The position numbers were made by a program, and so were the translations under genes. Under the pieces are notes generated by a model that worked only from the letters and a program-made list of their open reading frames with translations, had not been told where the DNA came from and searched no databases. Positions 1-8,941 of a DNA stretch of 64,000 nucleotides are shown here, in pieces. How positions within the stretch are numbered: position 1 is the stretch's first letter; each line of letters begins with the position of its first letter. The stretch is from Streptomyces populi (GTDB lineage Bacteria > Actinomycetota > Actinomycetes > Streptomycetales > Streptomycetaceae), in contig NZ_KZ626845.1 in NCBI RefSeq assembly GCF_002911015.1, positions 62,001-126,000 of the forward strand. Reading direction: 5' to 3'.

Positions 1-1
1 C

Positions 2-394
2 CCGGCGACGGACACCCTGAACGGAACGACCGGCCAGTGGGTGGAATTCACCGTGACCCGGGTGATCCGCCCCCCCCCACAACGGATCCAATACGGCCGT
101 GAGGGAAAGAAGTTCGGCCCGAGATCGCGGGAGCGGGGCCACCGCGCGCCATCCAGCAGAGCCGGTACGGGGCCGGTGGGAGCACGGACACCGGTCCGCC
201 GAGGACCGCGACCGCGCTCATGCCGGCGGAACGGGCACACCTCGGAAGCAGGGCGCGGGCCGGGAAGGACGGGAGCGGCGGTGTCCTCTCGTCACACGGC
301 CGGAATCAGCGACGCAATGCCGGGATGTGATGGCACGCGGAACGCGCCGCCCGTCGCGACCGGGCGGCACAGGGGCGGGTCCCGTCACACGTGA
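2..394 (+). other. Possible 3' remnant of a gene cut by the window edge (doubtful)
   Basis: The frame is open from the left edge to a stop at 392-394. The first 23 codons look plausibly coding, including residues TGQWVEFTVTRVI. Directly after them comes a run of nine C (70-78), beyond which the frame becomes Arg/Gly/Pro-rich and does not look like protein. With one more C in the run the reading would end after ten residues at a TGA near 101. A real gene may therefore end near 100, with the tract a frameshift or sequencing error. No family is recognised. Confidence 0.2.
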
Positions 395-783
395 TCGCCG
401 GCGGCTGCTGCCATGAGCGGTTCCGCGGCCTCCTCGGTCGTGTCCGGAGGCACGACCAGCAGGTCCCAGCGCCCCTGGCCGGGGGCGAGCAGGACGATCG
501 TGTGCGGGGCGGATACCGCCACGGTCCTGCGCAGTCGTACGACCTGGTTGAAGACGAGCATCCGGCCGGGCACCGCGGGCCACGTCGCCCCGTGGACGGT
601 GACGCTGGTGATGTGACCCCACGCGCGTGGCAAACCAGCGAGCAGCTGGGGGAGTTCGGCGAGCAGGTCGGACGAACGGGGCCACCACGCTCCGTCGATG
701 GGCCGGGGCATGCCGCTGCGGGACGCGAGACGCAGCCGGAGGAGGGGGCGGGCGGGAGGCGGGGACTGCAGTGCGGTGGTCAT
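385..783 (-). CDS. DUF5994 family protein
   Basis: This is a 132-residue protein of the actinobacterial DUF5994 family, whose biochemical role is not known. The family hallmark DGAWWPRSSDL is seen around residues 30-40, followed by a leucine-rich segment and a stretch ending in HTIVLLAPG. Family members are usually 100-160 aa, so it is full length. There is no signal peptide or membrane segment, so it is probably cytoplasmic. The start is an ATG preceded by a GGAG-like stretch. It lies downstream of the decayed desaturase in the reading direction, 43 bases away, and the two may once have shared a transcript. Confidence 0.75.
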   Translation of the reverse strand: MTTALQSPPPARPLLRLRLASRSGMPRPIDGAWWPRSSDLLAELPQLLAGLPRAWGHITSVTVHGATWPAVPGRMLVFNQVVRLRRTVAVSAPHTIVLLAPGQGRWDLLVVPPDTTEEAAEPLMAAAAGDHV

Positions 784-826
784 GAAGGGCTCCTGCCAGC
801 TGTTGTAAGAGATCGGGTGGTCGGCG

Positions 827-1255
827 TCAGGCGCGGCGGGCCGCGACCCGCTCCGCAGTCGGCCAGCGCACGTCGTGCACCCAGCCGATGACGTCGCCCT
901 GGAAACTCATCGGCCCTGCCACCGCGAGCGCGATGCGCACGGGACGGACGGCCCGGTAGCCGCCGCGGGTGAGGCCGCGGTGGAAGCCGACCGTGACGCC
1001 GAGACCCGTGATCACGTAGAGGACGACGGCGAGCACCATGTCGGCGGGATGGACCGGCCTCCCCCACAGCAGCCAGCCGGCGAGACCGATCGCCACGAAC
1101 GGCAGGACGACGATCACCGTCGTCACCGTGACGTACAGCCGCTCACCACCGTCGCGCGCGGGCGCCGGGCCGTCCGGCGGGAAGGGGGACGTCCCGTCGT
1201 AGCCCTGGGGTGGCGGGGCGGGGCCGGCGGCGTGACCGCCGTGGACGTGCTGGGA
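827..1255 (-). pseudogene. Truncated fatty-acid (acyl-CoA) desaturase remnant
   Basis: The translated C-terminal part carries two hydrophobic segments (VIVVLPFVAIGLAGWLLWG and a second around MVLAVVLYVITGLGV). These are followed by GVTVGFHRGLTRGG, the first histidine-box region of membrane delta-9-type desaturases. The family expects H-x4-H (HRxxTH), but the second His is Arg here. The frame ends soon after GDVIGWVHDV, where intact enzymes continue with the second and third His boxes and about 200 more residues. No convincing start codon is seen at the 5' end. Membrane desaturases need all three His boxes to bind the di-iron centre, so this is a non-functional remnant. Confidence 0.6.
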
Positions 1256-2028
1256 CTCAATGGCATACCTGGCTCCTCGGCCTGGATGCGGATGGCGCAG
1301 CCGGATCACGGGCTGCCCATGTGAGGACGGTGGAGTGCTGTGGAAGGCACATGGTCCGGAGAAATGCGGAACACGAGACGACGGTCCGGGACCGGCCGGA
1401 TTTCCGGCATCGGATTTCCGGCATACGGAAAGTCTTCCTCCCGTCCACCGTACTCCCGTCTGTGCGGCAACAGCGGCTGTTTCGGAAGCGGCATCGCGTT
1501 CACACGGACAGAGCCCCCGATGAATCCCGCTGGTCGTGGCCAGGCACTCGGGCCAGGACGGGTGGTGACAACCATGGCAACACCGCACCGGCGGAAGAAC
1601 TGCCGCGAAGCGATCATGAAAATCCTGTACGCCGCACGGAGGCGGAGGACTTCCTGATGTCTCCGGCGCCGAACTGCGTGACGATCTGGCGATCCCTGAG
1701 CAGGATCTGGCCGCGGCCTGTACTTGTCCGGTGGGCGAAGGACTCGTCACGGTCCGCTGGGCCCACCGAGACGCACCCGCGACGGTCACGCCGACACACC
1801 GGGGAATACGGCTCGTGGAGACCGAGGAGGAGGATCGCGGCTGTCTTCCGGGACCAACGCCAGAGGGCCGGCGCGGAGGGTCCCGTTCATCGGGACGAAG
1901 GCGGGTGAGCAGGAGCTCGTGCCGACCGTGCGAGCGGGTTCCCGTCGGGGGATCATCGGTACTGACGTGTCGGTTCCCCTGATACGCGCGCGGTCTTCGG
2001 TGGGAGGCTGTCATGGCTGGAGGGCGGC
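1256..2028. other. About 770 bases without a supported gene
   Basis: Frames on both strands stay open by GC bias, but none shows a recognisable family, a good ribosome binding site or even composition. A stretch on the + strand around 1640-1830 has somewhat protein-like composition (for example GEGLVTVRWAHRD) without a start or known family, and may be a decayed gene. The last part must hold the promoter of the SpoIIE-type phosphatase gene. No clear -10/-35 pair was identified. Confidence 0.4.
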
Positions 2029-3777
2029 GTGGTGGAGGATGCGGTGCCCGGTGCGGGAGGTGAGGGGCAGTCGTGGCTGGCGGCCGAACCGGACTTCTGG
2101 CGGCAGGTCGTCGAGCAGCTGAGCACGGCCCTGATGGTGGTGGATCCGGGCGGCCGGATCCTCGCCGTCAACTCAGCCGCCGAACGGCTGCTGGGCCGAG
2201 CCACCCGCGCGATACGCGGGAAGGACGCGCACGATCTGCTGCACCGGGACACGGACGGCGGCACTCTCCCGCGCGAGCGGTGCCTGCTGCTCCGGGCACT
2301 GGCCGAGGGGGCCGCCGCGCGCGGGGAGGGCGACAGCTACCTGCGCGGTGACGGTCGCCTGGTCACGATCTCGTGGTCCGCCTCTCCCCTGACGGACGGC
2401 GGCTCGTTCAAGGGCATGGCCGTGCTGTTCACCGACGTCATGAGCGACCGCAGCGCGCGCCGGGAGCGTGCGGCCTATACGAGTGCCCTGGAGGACCTCA
2501 ACGAGCGGCTGACGCTGGTCGCGGAGATCACCGATGTCCTGGGTCAGACCCTGGAGACCGACGAGGCACTCGCCCGGCTGGGCCGCCTGCTGGTTCCTCG
2601 CCTCGCCGACTGGGTGGCGGTTGACCTCCGGACCGGTTCCGGACAGGTCCACCGAGTGGCGGTGACCGGCCCCGCGGGCCGGGATGCCGGGCTGGAGGGC
2701 CGGCGCGAGCGCCTTCCCGACAACGGGGAGGCGGACCGCTCAGCTCTTGTCCAGGTGCTGCACGGAGGTGATCCCGTGCTGCAGAACGAGCAGGACGCGC
2801 AGGACGAGGCGGGGACGACCACGGCGCCCGGCTCTCCCCTGGCCGTCGCCCACCGCGACTTCCTGCGGACGGTGGACGCGACGTCCGCCATCACGGTCCC
2901 GCTGGGCTCCTACCAGCAGATCACCGGCGCCCTCACGGTGGTGCGCACCGATCCGGCGCACCCCTTCGACACAGCCGACCTGGAGGTGGTGAGCGACATC
3001 GGCCGCCGGGTCGGTCTGGTCATCGACAACGCACGGCTGTTCGGCCGCCAGCGCGCCGTCGCCGAGGCCATGCAGCACAACCTGCTCGCCCCGCTGCCCC
3101 AGCCCGGCCGCCTGCGGCTGGCCGCCCGCTACCAGCCCGCCCCCGCCGGCTCCCAGGTCGGCGGCGACTGGTACGACGCGTTCGAGCTGAAGGACGGCAC
3201 GCTCGCGCTGGTCATCGGCGACGTCGTGGGTCACGACCTGACCGCGGCCGCCGGGATGGCCCAACTGCACGGCATCCTGCGGTCCCTGGCCTGGGACCAC
3301 ACCGGACCGCCCGGCGCTGTCGTCGACCGCCTCGACGACGCCATGCCCGCCATCACCACCGTCCCCATGGCCACCCTCGTCCTCGCACAGGTCGAGGGTC
3401 ACCCGCACACCGGCCCATGGACCCTGCGGTGGACCAGCGCCGGACACCCGCCGCCTCTCCTCCTGCCCCCCGGCGGACACGCGCAGTACCTCGAAGCCGG
3501 ACAGGGAATCGTCCTCGGCGTCCCCGTGGACACCGGCGTGGGCCGGCCGGACGCCACGCACCCCCTGCCGCCGGGTTCCACCCTGCTGCTCTACACCGAC
3601 GGCCTGGTCGAAATCCCCGGCAGCGACCTCGACACCGGCCTGGACCGGCTGCGTCGCCACGCCCTCGCTCTCGCCCACGCACCGCTGGACACGCTGTGCG
3701 ACCAACTGCTCGCCCGTATGCCGCCCGGCAGCACCGACGACGTGGCCCTGCTCGCCCTGCGTCTGCCGACGCTGTGA
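2029..3777 (+). CDS. PAS-GAF-SpoIIE (PP2C-type) protein serine phosphatase
   Basis: This 582-residue soluble protein is a sensor phosphatase of the RsbU/SpoIIE type. Such enzymes dephosphorylate anti-anti-sigma (STAS) proteins and so control alternative sigma factors. A PAS domain lies at about residues 20-130 (MVVDPGGRILAVNSAAERLL), a GAF domain at about 165-340 (ending DIGRRVGLVIDNARLF), and the PP2C/SpoIIE domain from about 360 to the end. Metal-binding motifs are visible: GGDWYDAF, IGDVVGHDLTAA, TSAGHPPPLLL, LLYTDGLVE and DDVALLALRL. The GTG start has a GGAGGG ribosome site 6 nt upstream; an ATG at 2013 is out of frame. No HATPase or STAS partner is adjacent, so its target is probably encoded elsewhere. 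Dozens of paralogues per Streptomyces genome are normal. Confidence 0.92.
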   Translation: MVEDAVPGAGGEGQSWLAAEPDFWRQVVEQLSTALMVVDPGGRILAVNSAAERLLGRATRAIRGKDAHDLLHRDTDGGTLPRERCLLLRALAEGAAARGEGDSYLRGDGRLVTISWSASPLTDGGSFKGMAVLFTDVMSDRSARRERAAYTSALEDLNERLTLVAEITDVLGQTLETDEALARLGRLLVPRLADWVAVDLRTGSGQVHRVAVTGPAGRDAGLEGRRERLPDNGEADRSALVQVLHGGDPVLQNEQDAQDEAGTTTAPGSPLAVAHRDFLRTVDATSAITVPLGSYQQITGALTVVRTDPAHPFDTADLEVVSDIGRRVGLVIDNARLFGRQRAVAEAMQHNLLAPLPQPGRLRLAARYQPAPAGSQVGGDWYDAFELKDGTLALVIGDVVGHDLTAAAGMAQLHGILRSLAWDHTGPPGAVVDRLDDAMPAITTVPMATLVLAQVEGHPHTGPWTLRWTSAGHPPPLLLPPGGHAQYLEAGQGIVLGVPVDTGVGRPDATHPLPPGSTLLLYTDGLVEIPGSDLDTGLDRLRRHALALAHAPLDTLCDQLLARMPPGSTDDVALLALRLPTL

Positions 3778-3840
3778 CAAAGGAAGTTGTGGCTTCGGGG
3801 AGCCGGAGGGCGACCGGGGCCGGGAGGCATACTCGGCGGC

Positions 3841-4467
3841 ATGACTGCTCACAGCGCTCCCGGAGCCCTGACCGTACCCGTCGCCCCCGGCACGGCCGCC
3901 TGCGCCGCCGCCCTGGAGGTCGCCACCGCCTACTGCTCCCCCGCCCTGCTCAACCATTCGGTGCGCTCCTACGTGTGGGCCTCCGCGTACGCCGCGCAGC
4001 GTGGCATCGAGCACGACGCCGAGCTGTTGTACGTGTCGGCGCTGCTCCACGACATCGGGCTGGTGGCGGAGTTCGACAGTCACACGGTCGACTTCGACGT
4101 GGCCGGCGGGCACGTGGCCTGGGTGTTCGCGGCGGGTGCCGGGTGGCCCGCGGAGCGTCGGCGGCGGCTGTCGGAAGTCATCGTCCGGCACATGTGGGAC
4201 GTGGTGGACCTGCGGGAGGACCCGGAGGGCCATCTGCTGGAGCGGGCGACCGGCGTGGACATCTCGGGGCGGCACCTGGACGATTTCACCGCAGGGTTCC
4301 AGGCGGAGGTGCTGGCCCGGTACCCGCGCGCGGGGCTCGCGGACGAGTTCCTGGCCTGCTTCCAGGACCAGGCGGCCCGCAAGCCGCAGAGCTCACCGGC
4401 CACATCGGTCCGAGGTGGCCTCGCCGAGCGCGTCCGGGTGAACCCGCTGGACCGCCCGGCCGGCTGA
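3841..4467 (+). CDS. HD-domain protein (putative phosphohydrolase)
   Basis: This is a 208-residue single HD-domain protein. HD proteins are metal-dependent phosphohydrolases acting on nucleotides or other phosphate compounds. The first His lies in LLNHSVRSYVWA, the HD doublet in VSALLHDIGLV, and a further His follows in GGHVAWV. The motif order resembles that of cyanamide-hydratase-like HD proteins, so a non-nucleotide substrate is possible. The substrate cannot be read from sequence. The ATG at 3841 is chosen over an in-frame TTG further upstream because the family begins near here. It follows the phosphatase gene by 63 nt on the same strand and may be cotranscribed. Confidence 0.8.
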   Translation: MTAHSAPGALTVPVAPGTAACAAALEVATAYCSPALLNHSVRSYVWASAYAAQRGIEHDAELLYVSALLHDIGLVAEFDSHTVDFDVAGGHVAWVFAAGAGWPAERRRRLSEVIVRHMWDVVDLREDPEGHLLERATGVDISGRHLDDFTAGFQAEVLARYPRAGLADEFLACFQDQAARKPQSSPATSVRGGLAERVRVNPLDRPAG

Positions 4468-4539
4468 CCTGCCGGACGCGGTCCGGTGGACGCGGCCGGT
4501 GCCGTGGCTCCGTCCACCGGGCGTCCGTGGCCGGCCGAT

Positions 4540-4596
4540 CACGTCCGCCGTGGCGTCCATGGGCGGCCCCTCACGTCCACCGTGGCGTCCGTGGGC
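4540..4596. repeat. Two imperfect 25-bp direct repeats in an intergenic spacer
   Basis: The 25-bp units at 4540-4564 and 4572-4596 match at 23 of 25 positions (core ACCGTGGCGTCC and variants). Shorter CGTCC-rich fragments flank them. They lie in the convergent spacer between the HD-protein gene and the narK-like gene. The function is unknown; slippage-generated repeats are the simplest explanation. Confidence 0.6.
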
Positions 4597-4638
4597 AACC
4601 GGTCCCGGTCCGTCCGTCACGCGGTGCGGGCCGGTCCG

Positions 4639-5856
4639 TCACGCGGCGCGTTCCCGGCCCACGTCGCGCATGCGTCCGAAGGAGTAGACGCAGCCGGCCA
4701 GGGCGAGGTCGGAGAGCAGCATGAAGCCGATGGCGTAGGAGCTCTTGGCGCTGTAGACGGCGCCCATGACGAGGGGCGGGACGAAGCCGCCGAGTCCGCC
4801 CATCGCGCCGACGATTCCGGTGACGCTGCCGACCTTCGGCGGCGGCGTGACCCGGGCGACCATCGCGAAGACGCTGCCGCTGGAGGTGCCGAGACCGGCC
4901 GCCATCACCAGGAGGAAGACCGTTCCGCCCGGGACGAGGTGGGGTTCGAACGCCTGGCACACCGCCATGATCCCGACGATGCCGAGGGCCCAGGAGGTGA
5001 CGACGGCGGGGTGGACACGGTCGGAGAGCCAGCCGCCGATCGGGCGGAAGATCACGGTGACGAGCGCGAAACCGGCCGCCCGTGTCCCGGCGTCGGTGGG
5101 CGACAGGTCGTACCAGGTCTTGAGGTACGTCGGCAGGTAGACGCCGAACGCGACGATGCCGCCGAATCCGATCGCGTACAGGGCCGCGAGCTCCCACGTG
5201 ACCCGCAGCCGCCCGGCGTCGGCCAGCCGCGTGCCCAGCGAGGTGGTGGGGACCACGCGGTCGGGACGGTCGGCGAGGAGGAAGTACTCCACGACGGCCA
5301 TGACGGCCAGGGCGATGGCCAGCACCACGAACGGCAGGTTCTCGCCGTGCTTGTAGATGCGAGGGGTGAAGTAGCCGGAGAGGGCCACGCCGCCCATGCC
5401 CGCGCCGAAGACGCCGACGGCGGCGCCACGGCGCTCGGGCGGGAACCAGGAGTTGACGAGGGGGACGCCGATCGCGAAGGTCGTACCGCCCATGCCGAGG
5501 AAGAATCCGACGACGAGGAGGCCTCCGTAGGAGTCCTTCACGACCGTCAGCAGCAGGACGGGCACGATGGTCAACGCGGTGACGAGGGGGAACATGATCT
5601 TCGCGCCGAAGCGGTCGGTGAGCGCGCCGACGGGCACCCGGCCGAGCGAGCCCACGAGCACGGGGACCGCGACCATCAGCGACTGCTCGAAGGAACTCAG
5701 CGAGAGCTTCTCGCCCAGGGGGGTGGCGATCGGCGCGATGAGGTTCCAGGCCCAGAAGGTGATGGCGAAGCCGATCGTGGCGACGACCAGGTTGCGGTAG
5801 GCGGCGCCGGACACCGCCGTGGGGCCCGGGGCGCTCCGGGCGGTCTGCGCACTCAC
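4639..5856 (-). CDS. narK: NarK-type nitrate/nitrite transporter (MFS)
   Basis: This 405-residue major facilitator protein has about 12 hydrophobic segments. It is predicted to sit in the cytoplasmic membrane and exchange nitrate and nitrite. Features include GFAITFWAWNLIAP in TM1, the MFS loop VPVGALTDRFGAKIMFP after TM2, and glycine-rich nitrate-signature-like helices (LVVGFFLGMGGTTFAIG and GMGGVALSGYFTPR). The start is the GTG at 5856, which overlaps the narI stop by 4 nt (GTGA) and has GGGAGAG upstream; an ATG 15 nt earlier is in frame but less well placed. As the last gene of narGHJI-narK it would supply substrate to the reductase and export nitrite. Function is assigned by family and context. 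Confidence 0.9.
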   Translation of the reverse strand: MSAQTARSAPGPTAVSGAAYRNLVVATIGFAITFWAWNLIAPIATPLGEKLSLSSFEQSLMVAVPVLVGSLGRVPVGALTDRFGAKIMFPLVTALTIVPVLLLTVVKDSYGGLLVVGFFLGMGGTTFAIGVPLVNSWFPPERRGAAVGVFGAGMGGVALSGYFTPRIYKHGENLPFVVLAIALAVMAVVEYFLLADRPDRVVPTTSLGTRLADAGRLRVTWELAALYAIGFGGIVAFGVYLPTYLKTWYDLSPTDAGTRAAGFALVTVIFRPIGGWLSDRVHPAVVTSWALGIVGIMAVCQAFEPHLVPGGTVFLLVMAAGLGTSSGSVFAMVARVTPPPKVGSVTGIVGAMGGLGGFVPPLVMGAVYSAKSSYAIGFMLLSDLALAGCVYSFGRMRDVGRERAA

Positions 5857-6581
5857 GGCACCCTCTCCCATCCGGGCCGCTCGGAACGGGTGCCGAGCTG
5901 ACCGCGCTCGCGGCTGCGGTAGACGATGTAGGGGCGGAAGAGGTACTGCACGGGAGCGCTGAACATGTGGATCAGCCGGGTGTAGGGGACGAGGGCGATG
6001 AGGACGCACCCGATGACGATGTGGATCTGGTAGGTGACCGGCACGCCGTCCATCCGCGCGTAGTCCGGGTGCAGGGTGAAGACGCTGCGCAGCCAGGGGG
6101 CGATGGTGGTGCGGTAGTCGTAGCCGTGGCCTCCCGCGTGCGTGAGCTTGGCGATCATGCCCATCAGGATCGCGGCGAGCAGCACGACGTACATGAGCTT
6201 GTCGTTGCGGGTGGTGGCGAGGAAGACCGGCCCGTTGGTGCGGCGGCGGTAGATCAGCAGCGCGATGCCGGCGACGGTGGCGAGGCCCGCGAGCGTGCCG
6301 GTGTAGAGGGAGAGGTAGTGGTACGTGGACTCGCTCACCCCGATCGCGCTGGTCCAGGAGTCGGGGACGAACAGTCCGACGAGATGGCCGGCCAGGACGA
6401 AGAGGATGCCGTAGTGGAACACCGGGGAGGCGATCCGCAGCAGCCTGGACTCGTAGAGCTGCGAGGACCGGGTCGTCCAGCCGAACTTGTCGTAACGGTA
6501 GCGCCAGATGATCCCGCCGACGAGCAGGACGATCGTGATGTACGGCATCGCCGTCCACAGGAGGCTGTCGGCGAGGCTCAT
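5853..6581 (-). CDS. narI: Respiratory nitrate reductase gamma subunit (cytochrome b)
   Basis: NarI is the membrane cytochrome b that oxidises menaquinol and passes electrons through two hemes to NarH. The 242-residue protein has five hydrophobic helices. Candidate heme-ligand histidines lie in SPVFHYGILFVLAGHLVGL and in VTYQIHIVIGCVLIALVPYTRLIHMF, matching the family positions in TM2 and TM5. Length is normal (about 225-250). The ATG overlaps the narJ stop by 4 nt (ATGA), and its own stop overlaps the narK start, so translation is coupled along the operon. Confidence 0.96.
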   Translation of the reverse strand: MSLADSLLWTAMPYITIVLLVGGIIWRYRYDKFGWTTRSSQLYESRLLRIASPVFHYGILFVLAGHLVGLFVPDSWTSAIGVSESTYHYLSLYTGTLAGLATVAGIALLIYRRRTNGPVFLATTRNDKLMYVVLLAAILMGMIAKLTHAGGHGYDYRTTIAPWLRSVFTLHPDYARMDGVPVTYQIHIVIGCVLIALVPYTRLIHMFSAPVQYLFRPYIVYRSRERGQLGTRSERPGWERVP

Positions 6582-7192
6582 CGGGTCACGACCTCCAGGA
6601 GCGGGGTACCGAAGGGGGCGAGGCCCACGTCCTCGCGGGGTGGTCCGTTGCGTGCCATCGCCTGGGCGGCGGCGCGGTCGCGGGGGGAGGCGCCGGGCAG
6701 GGTCGCGACGAGGGCCTGGAGGACACCGGCCCAGGGCGAGCCGGCCTCGACGAGGGCGAAGCGCAGCAGTTCCAGCGCCGGGCGGTTCTCGCGCAGGAGG
6801 GTGTCGGTGCCGGTGAGGGCGCAGAACTCGCAGACGGCCGGGAGGAAGTCGGGGAGTTCGCCGGTGTCCGCGTACTCCCGTCCGTGCTCCCGGTAGATCT
6901 CCTTGAAGCGCACCAGGGACCGGCCGCGGCGGCGGGTGTCGCCGTCGGTCCACCAGGTGAGGTACAGGCAGCGGCGGCCGGTGAAGTCGAAGGTGCGGAC
7001 GTAGTCCTGGCGGAGCCGGTCGGGGTCGGTGGCGTCCACGTGGTCGAGGAAGGTGTGCAGCTCCCCCGTTCCCGGGCCGGGTCGTTCGTCGAGGGCCGCG
7101 CGCAGGACACCGAGGCCGGCGTGGAACGCGTCGTCGGGGTAGACCAGGCAGCGGGCGACCGCGGCGTGGACGACGGCGTGCGGGACGGTCAT
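6578..7192 (-). CDS. narJ: Nitrate reductase molybdenum cofactor assembly chaperone
   Basis: NarJ is a cytoplasmic all-helical chaperone of the TorD/NarJ family. It binds NarG, helps load the molybdenum cofactor and delays membrane docking. The 204-residue protein shows the family pattern VDATDPDRLRQDYVRTFDFT, then LYLTWWTDGDTRRRG and LPDFLPAVCEFCAL. It lies between narH and narI with 4-nt overlaps at both ends, the conserved gene order of membrane-bound Nar operons. It is not part of the mature enzyme. Confidence 0.95.
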   Translation of the reverse strand: MTVPHAVVHAAVARCLVYPDDAFHAGLGVLRAALDERPGPGTGELHTFLDHVDATDPDRLRQDYVRTFDFTGRRCLYLTWWTDGDTRRRGRSLVRFKEIYREHGREYADTGELPDFLPAVCEFCALTGTDTLLRENRPALELLRFALVEAGSPWAGVLQALVATLPGASPRDRAAAQAMARNGPPREDVGLAPFGTPLLEVVTR

Positions 7193-8940
7193 CTCTCCTC
7201 CTCGTCGTCGTTCTCGGGCGGGCGCGGTGCGGTACCTGGCCCGTCGGGCGCTCCTGGCTTCTCCGGCTTCGCGGGGAACAGTCCGGCGGGGTGGCCCCGG
7301 CCGTCCCAGTTGAGGAGGTTGACGCGGCTGCGGCCGGTGTCGGCGGGGGCGTCGGCGGTCTGGCGGTCGCGCAGCACGTGGAAGTTCTCCACGGACATCG
7401 GCGGAGACGCGCCGGACCCTTCGCCGTAGGGGCCGGAGCCGCCCATGCCGGGGCCGCCCGCGTAGTCGAGGCTGCACTCGTCGGGCAGGACGGACTCCTC
7501 CAGACGGCGTGCGTCGCCGACGGCGGCGGTGGGGATCACGTACCGCTCGTCGTACTTGGCGAGGGCCAGCAGCCGGTACAGCGCGTACATCTCCTCCCCG
7601 GACAGGCCGGCCGACCGGGCGACGTCCTCGTCGACCGGGGCCGGTCCCGAGGGGTCGCCGGCGAGCAGTCCGGGGCGCATCGCGGCGCGCATCGCGGCGA
7701 GTTTCTCCAGGGAGGCCCGTACGGGGGCGGTGTCGCCCGCGGTGAACAGTTCGGCGAGGTACTCCAGGGGGATGCGCAGGGTGTCGATCGCGCCGAAGAG
7801 GTTTCCGGCGTCCTCGCCGTCGAACCCGGTCTCGGTGAGCGCCTCGACGACCGGGGAGAGCGGCGGGATGTACCAGACCATCGGCATCGTGCGGTACTCC
7901 GGATGGAGCGGCAGCGCCACCTTGTACCTGCTGATGAGGGCGTGGACGGGTGAGCGGCGGGCGGCGTCGATCCAGTCCTGGGCGATGCCCGCGCGTTCCG
8001 CCTCCCGGCGTACGGCGGGGTCCTCGGGGTCCAGGAACACGCCCAGTTGGGCCTCGTAGAGGTCGGTGTCGTCGGGGGCGGAGGCCGCCTGGAGGACCTT
8101 GTCGGCGTCGTAGAGCATGACGCCCAGGTAGCGCAGCCGTCCGACGCAGGTCTCGGAACAGACGGTGGGCAGGCCGACTTCGAGGCGCGGGTAGCACAGC
8201 GTGCACTTCTCGGCCTTGCCGGTGCGGTGGTTGAAGTAGACCTTCTTGTACGGGCAGCCGGTCACGCACATGCGCCAGCCCCGGCACTGGTCCTGGTCGA
8301 CCAGGACGATGCCGTCCTCCTGCCTCTTGTACATCGCGCCGGAGGGGCAGGAGGCGACGCAGGACGGGTTCAGGCAGTGTTCGCAGATCCGCGGCAGATA
8401 GAACATGAAGGTCTGCTCGAACGCGAACCTCACCTTCTCCGAGGCCTGTTCGCGGACCTTGGCCACCATCGGGTCGAGTTCGCCGTGTTCGCTCACCCCG
8501 CCGAGGTTGTCGTCCCAGTTGGCGCTCCACTCGATCTTGAAGGGCTTCCCGCTGAGGAGCGAGCGCGGCTGCGCGACGGGGATGTCGTCGCCGAGGGGGG
8601 CGTCGACGAGGTTGGCGTACTCGTACGTCCACGGCTCGTAGTAGTCGTCGATGGTGGGCAGTTTGGGATTGGAGAAGATGTTGGCGAGCTTCGAGAAGCG
8701 GCCGCCGCCCTTCAGCTTCAGCCGGCCCCGCTTGTTGAGTTCCCAGCCGCCCTTCCAGGTCTCCTGGTCCTCGTAGCGGCGCGGGTATCCCTGTCCGGGA
8801 CGGGTCTCGACGTTGTTGAACCACACGTACTCGACGCCGCCGCGGTTGGTCCACGCCTGTTTGCAGGTGACGGAACAGGTGTGGCAGCCGATGCACTTGT
8901 CGAGGTTCATCACCATCGCGATCTGTGCCATCACGCGCAT
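7189..8940 (-). CDS. narH: Respiratory nitrate reductase beta subunit (Fe-S)
   Basis: NarH carries electrons from NarI to NarG through three [4Fe-4S] and one [3Fe-4S] cluster. The 583-residue protein shows all four cysteine groups: CIGCHTCSVTCKQAW, CEHCLNPSCVASCP, CRGWRMCVTGCPYKK and KCTLCYPRLEVGLPTVCSETC. In the third group Trp replaces one Cys, as expected for the [3Fe-4S] cluster. Length is slightly above the usual 480-560 because of an acidic, proline-rich tail. The start MRVMAQIAM at 8940 is one base after the narG stop and matches the family N-terminus. The stop overlaps narJ by 4 nt. Confidence 0.97.
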   Translation of the reverse strand: MRVMAQIAMVMNLDKCIGCHTCSVTCKQAWTNRGGVEYVWFNNVETRPGQGYPRRYEDQETWKGGWELNKRGRLKLKGGGRFSKLANIFSNPKLPTIDDYYEPWTYEYANLVDAPLGDDIPVAQPRSLLSGKPFKIEWSANWDDNLGGVSEHGELDPMVAKVREQASEKVRFAFEQTFMFYLPRICEHCLNPSCVASCPSGAMYKRQEDGIVLVDQDQCRGWRMCVTGCPYKKVYFNHRTGKAEKCTLCYPRLEVGLPTVCSETCVGRLRYLGVMLYDADKVLQAASAPDDTDLYEAQLGVFLDPEDPAVRREAERAGIAQDWIDAARRSPVHALISRYKVALPLHPEYRTMPMVWYIPPLSPVVEALTETGFDGEDAGNLFGAIDTLRIPLEYLAELFTAGDTAPVRASLEKLAAMRAAMRPGLLAGDPSGPAPVDEDVARSAGLSGEEMYALYRLLALAKYDERYVIPTAAVGDARRLEESVLPDECSLDYAGGPGMGGSGPYGEGSGASPPMSVENFHVLRDRQTADAPADTGRSRVNLLNWDGRGHPAGLFPAKPEKPGAPDGPGTAPRPPENDDEEER

Positions 8941-8941
8941 G

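Noticed and set aside
1210..1982. Several overlapping frames of 60-230 codons
   Set aside because: None has consistent codon bias, a ribosome site or family motifs; at best a decayed gene around 1640-1830.
827..2014. A single 395-codon - strand gene including the desaturase-like part
   Set aside because: Only the last 140 residues resemble a protein; the upstream part is Ser/Pro/Arg-rich noise and contains no plausible N-terminal domain.
2740..4275. 511-codon - strand frame opposite the phosphatase and HD genes
   Set aside because: Antisense shadow spanning two real genes and their spacer, without any motif.
4486..5901. 471-codon + strand frame opposite narK
   Set aside because: Its composition (runs of Asp, Gly, Arg, His) is that of an antisense shadow; the - strand protein is a clear MFS transporter.
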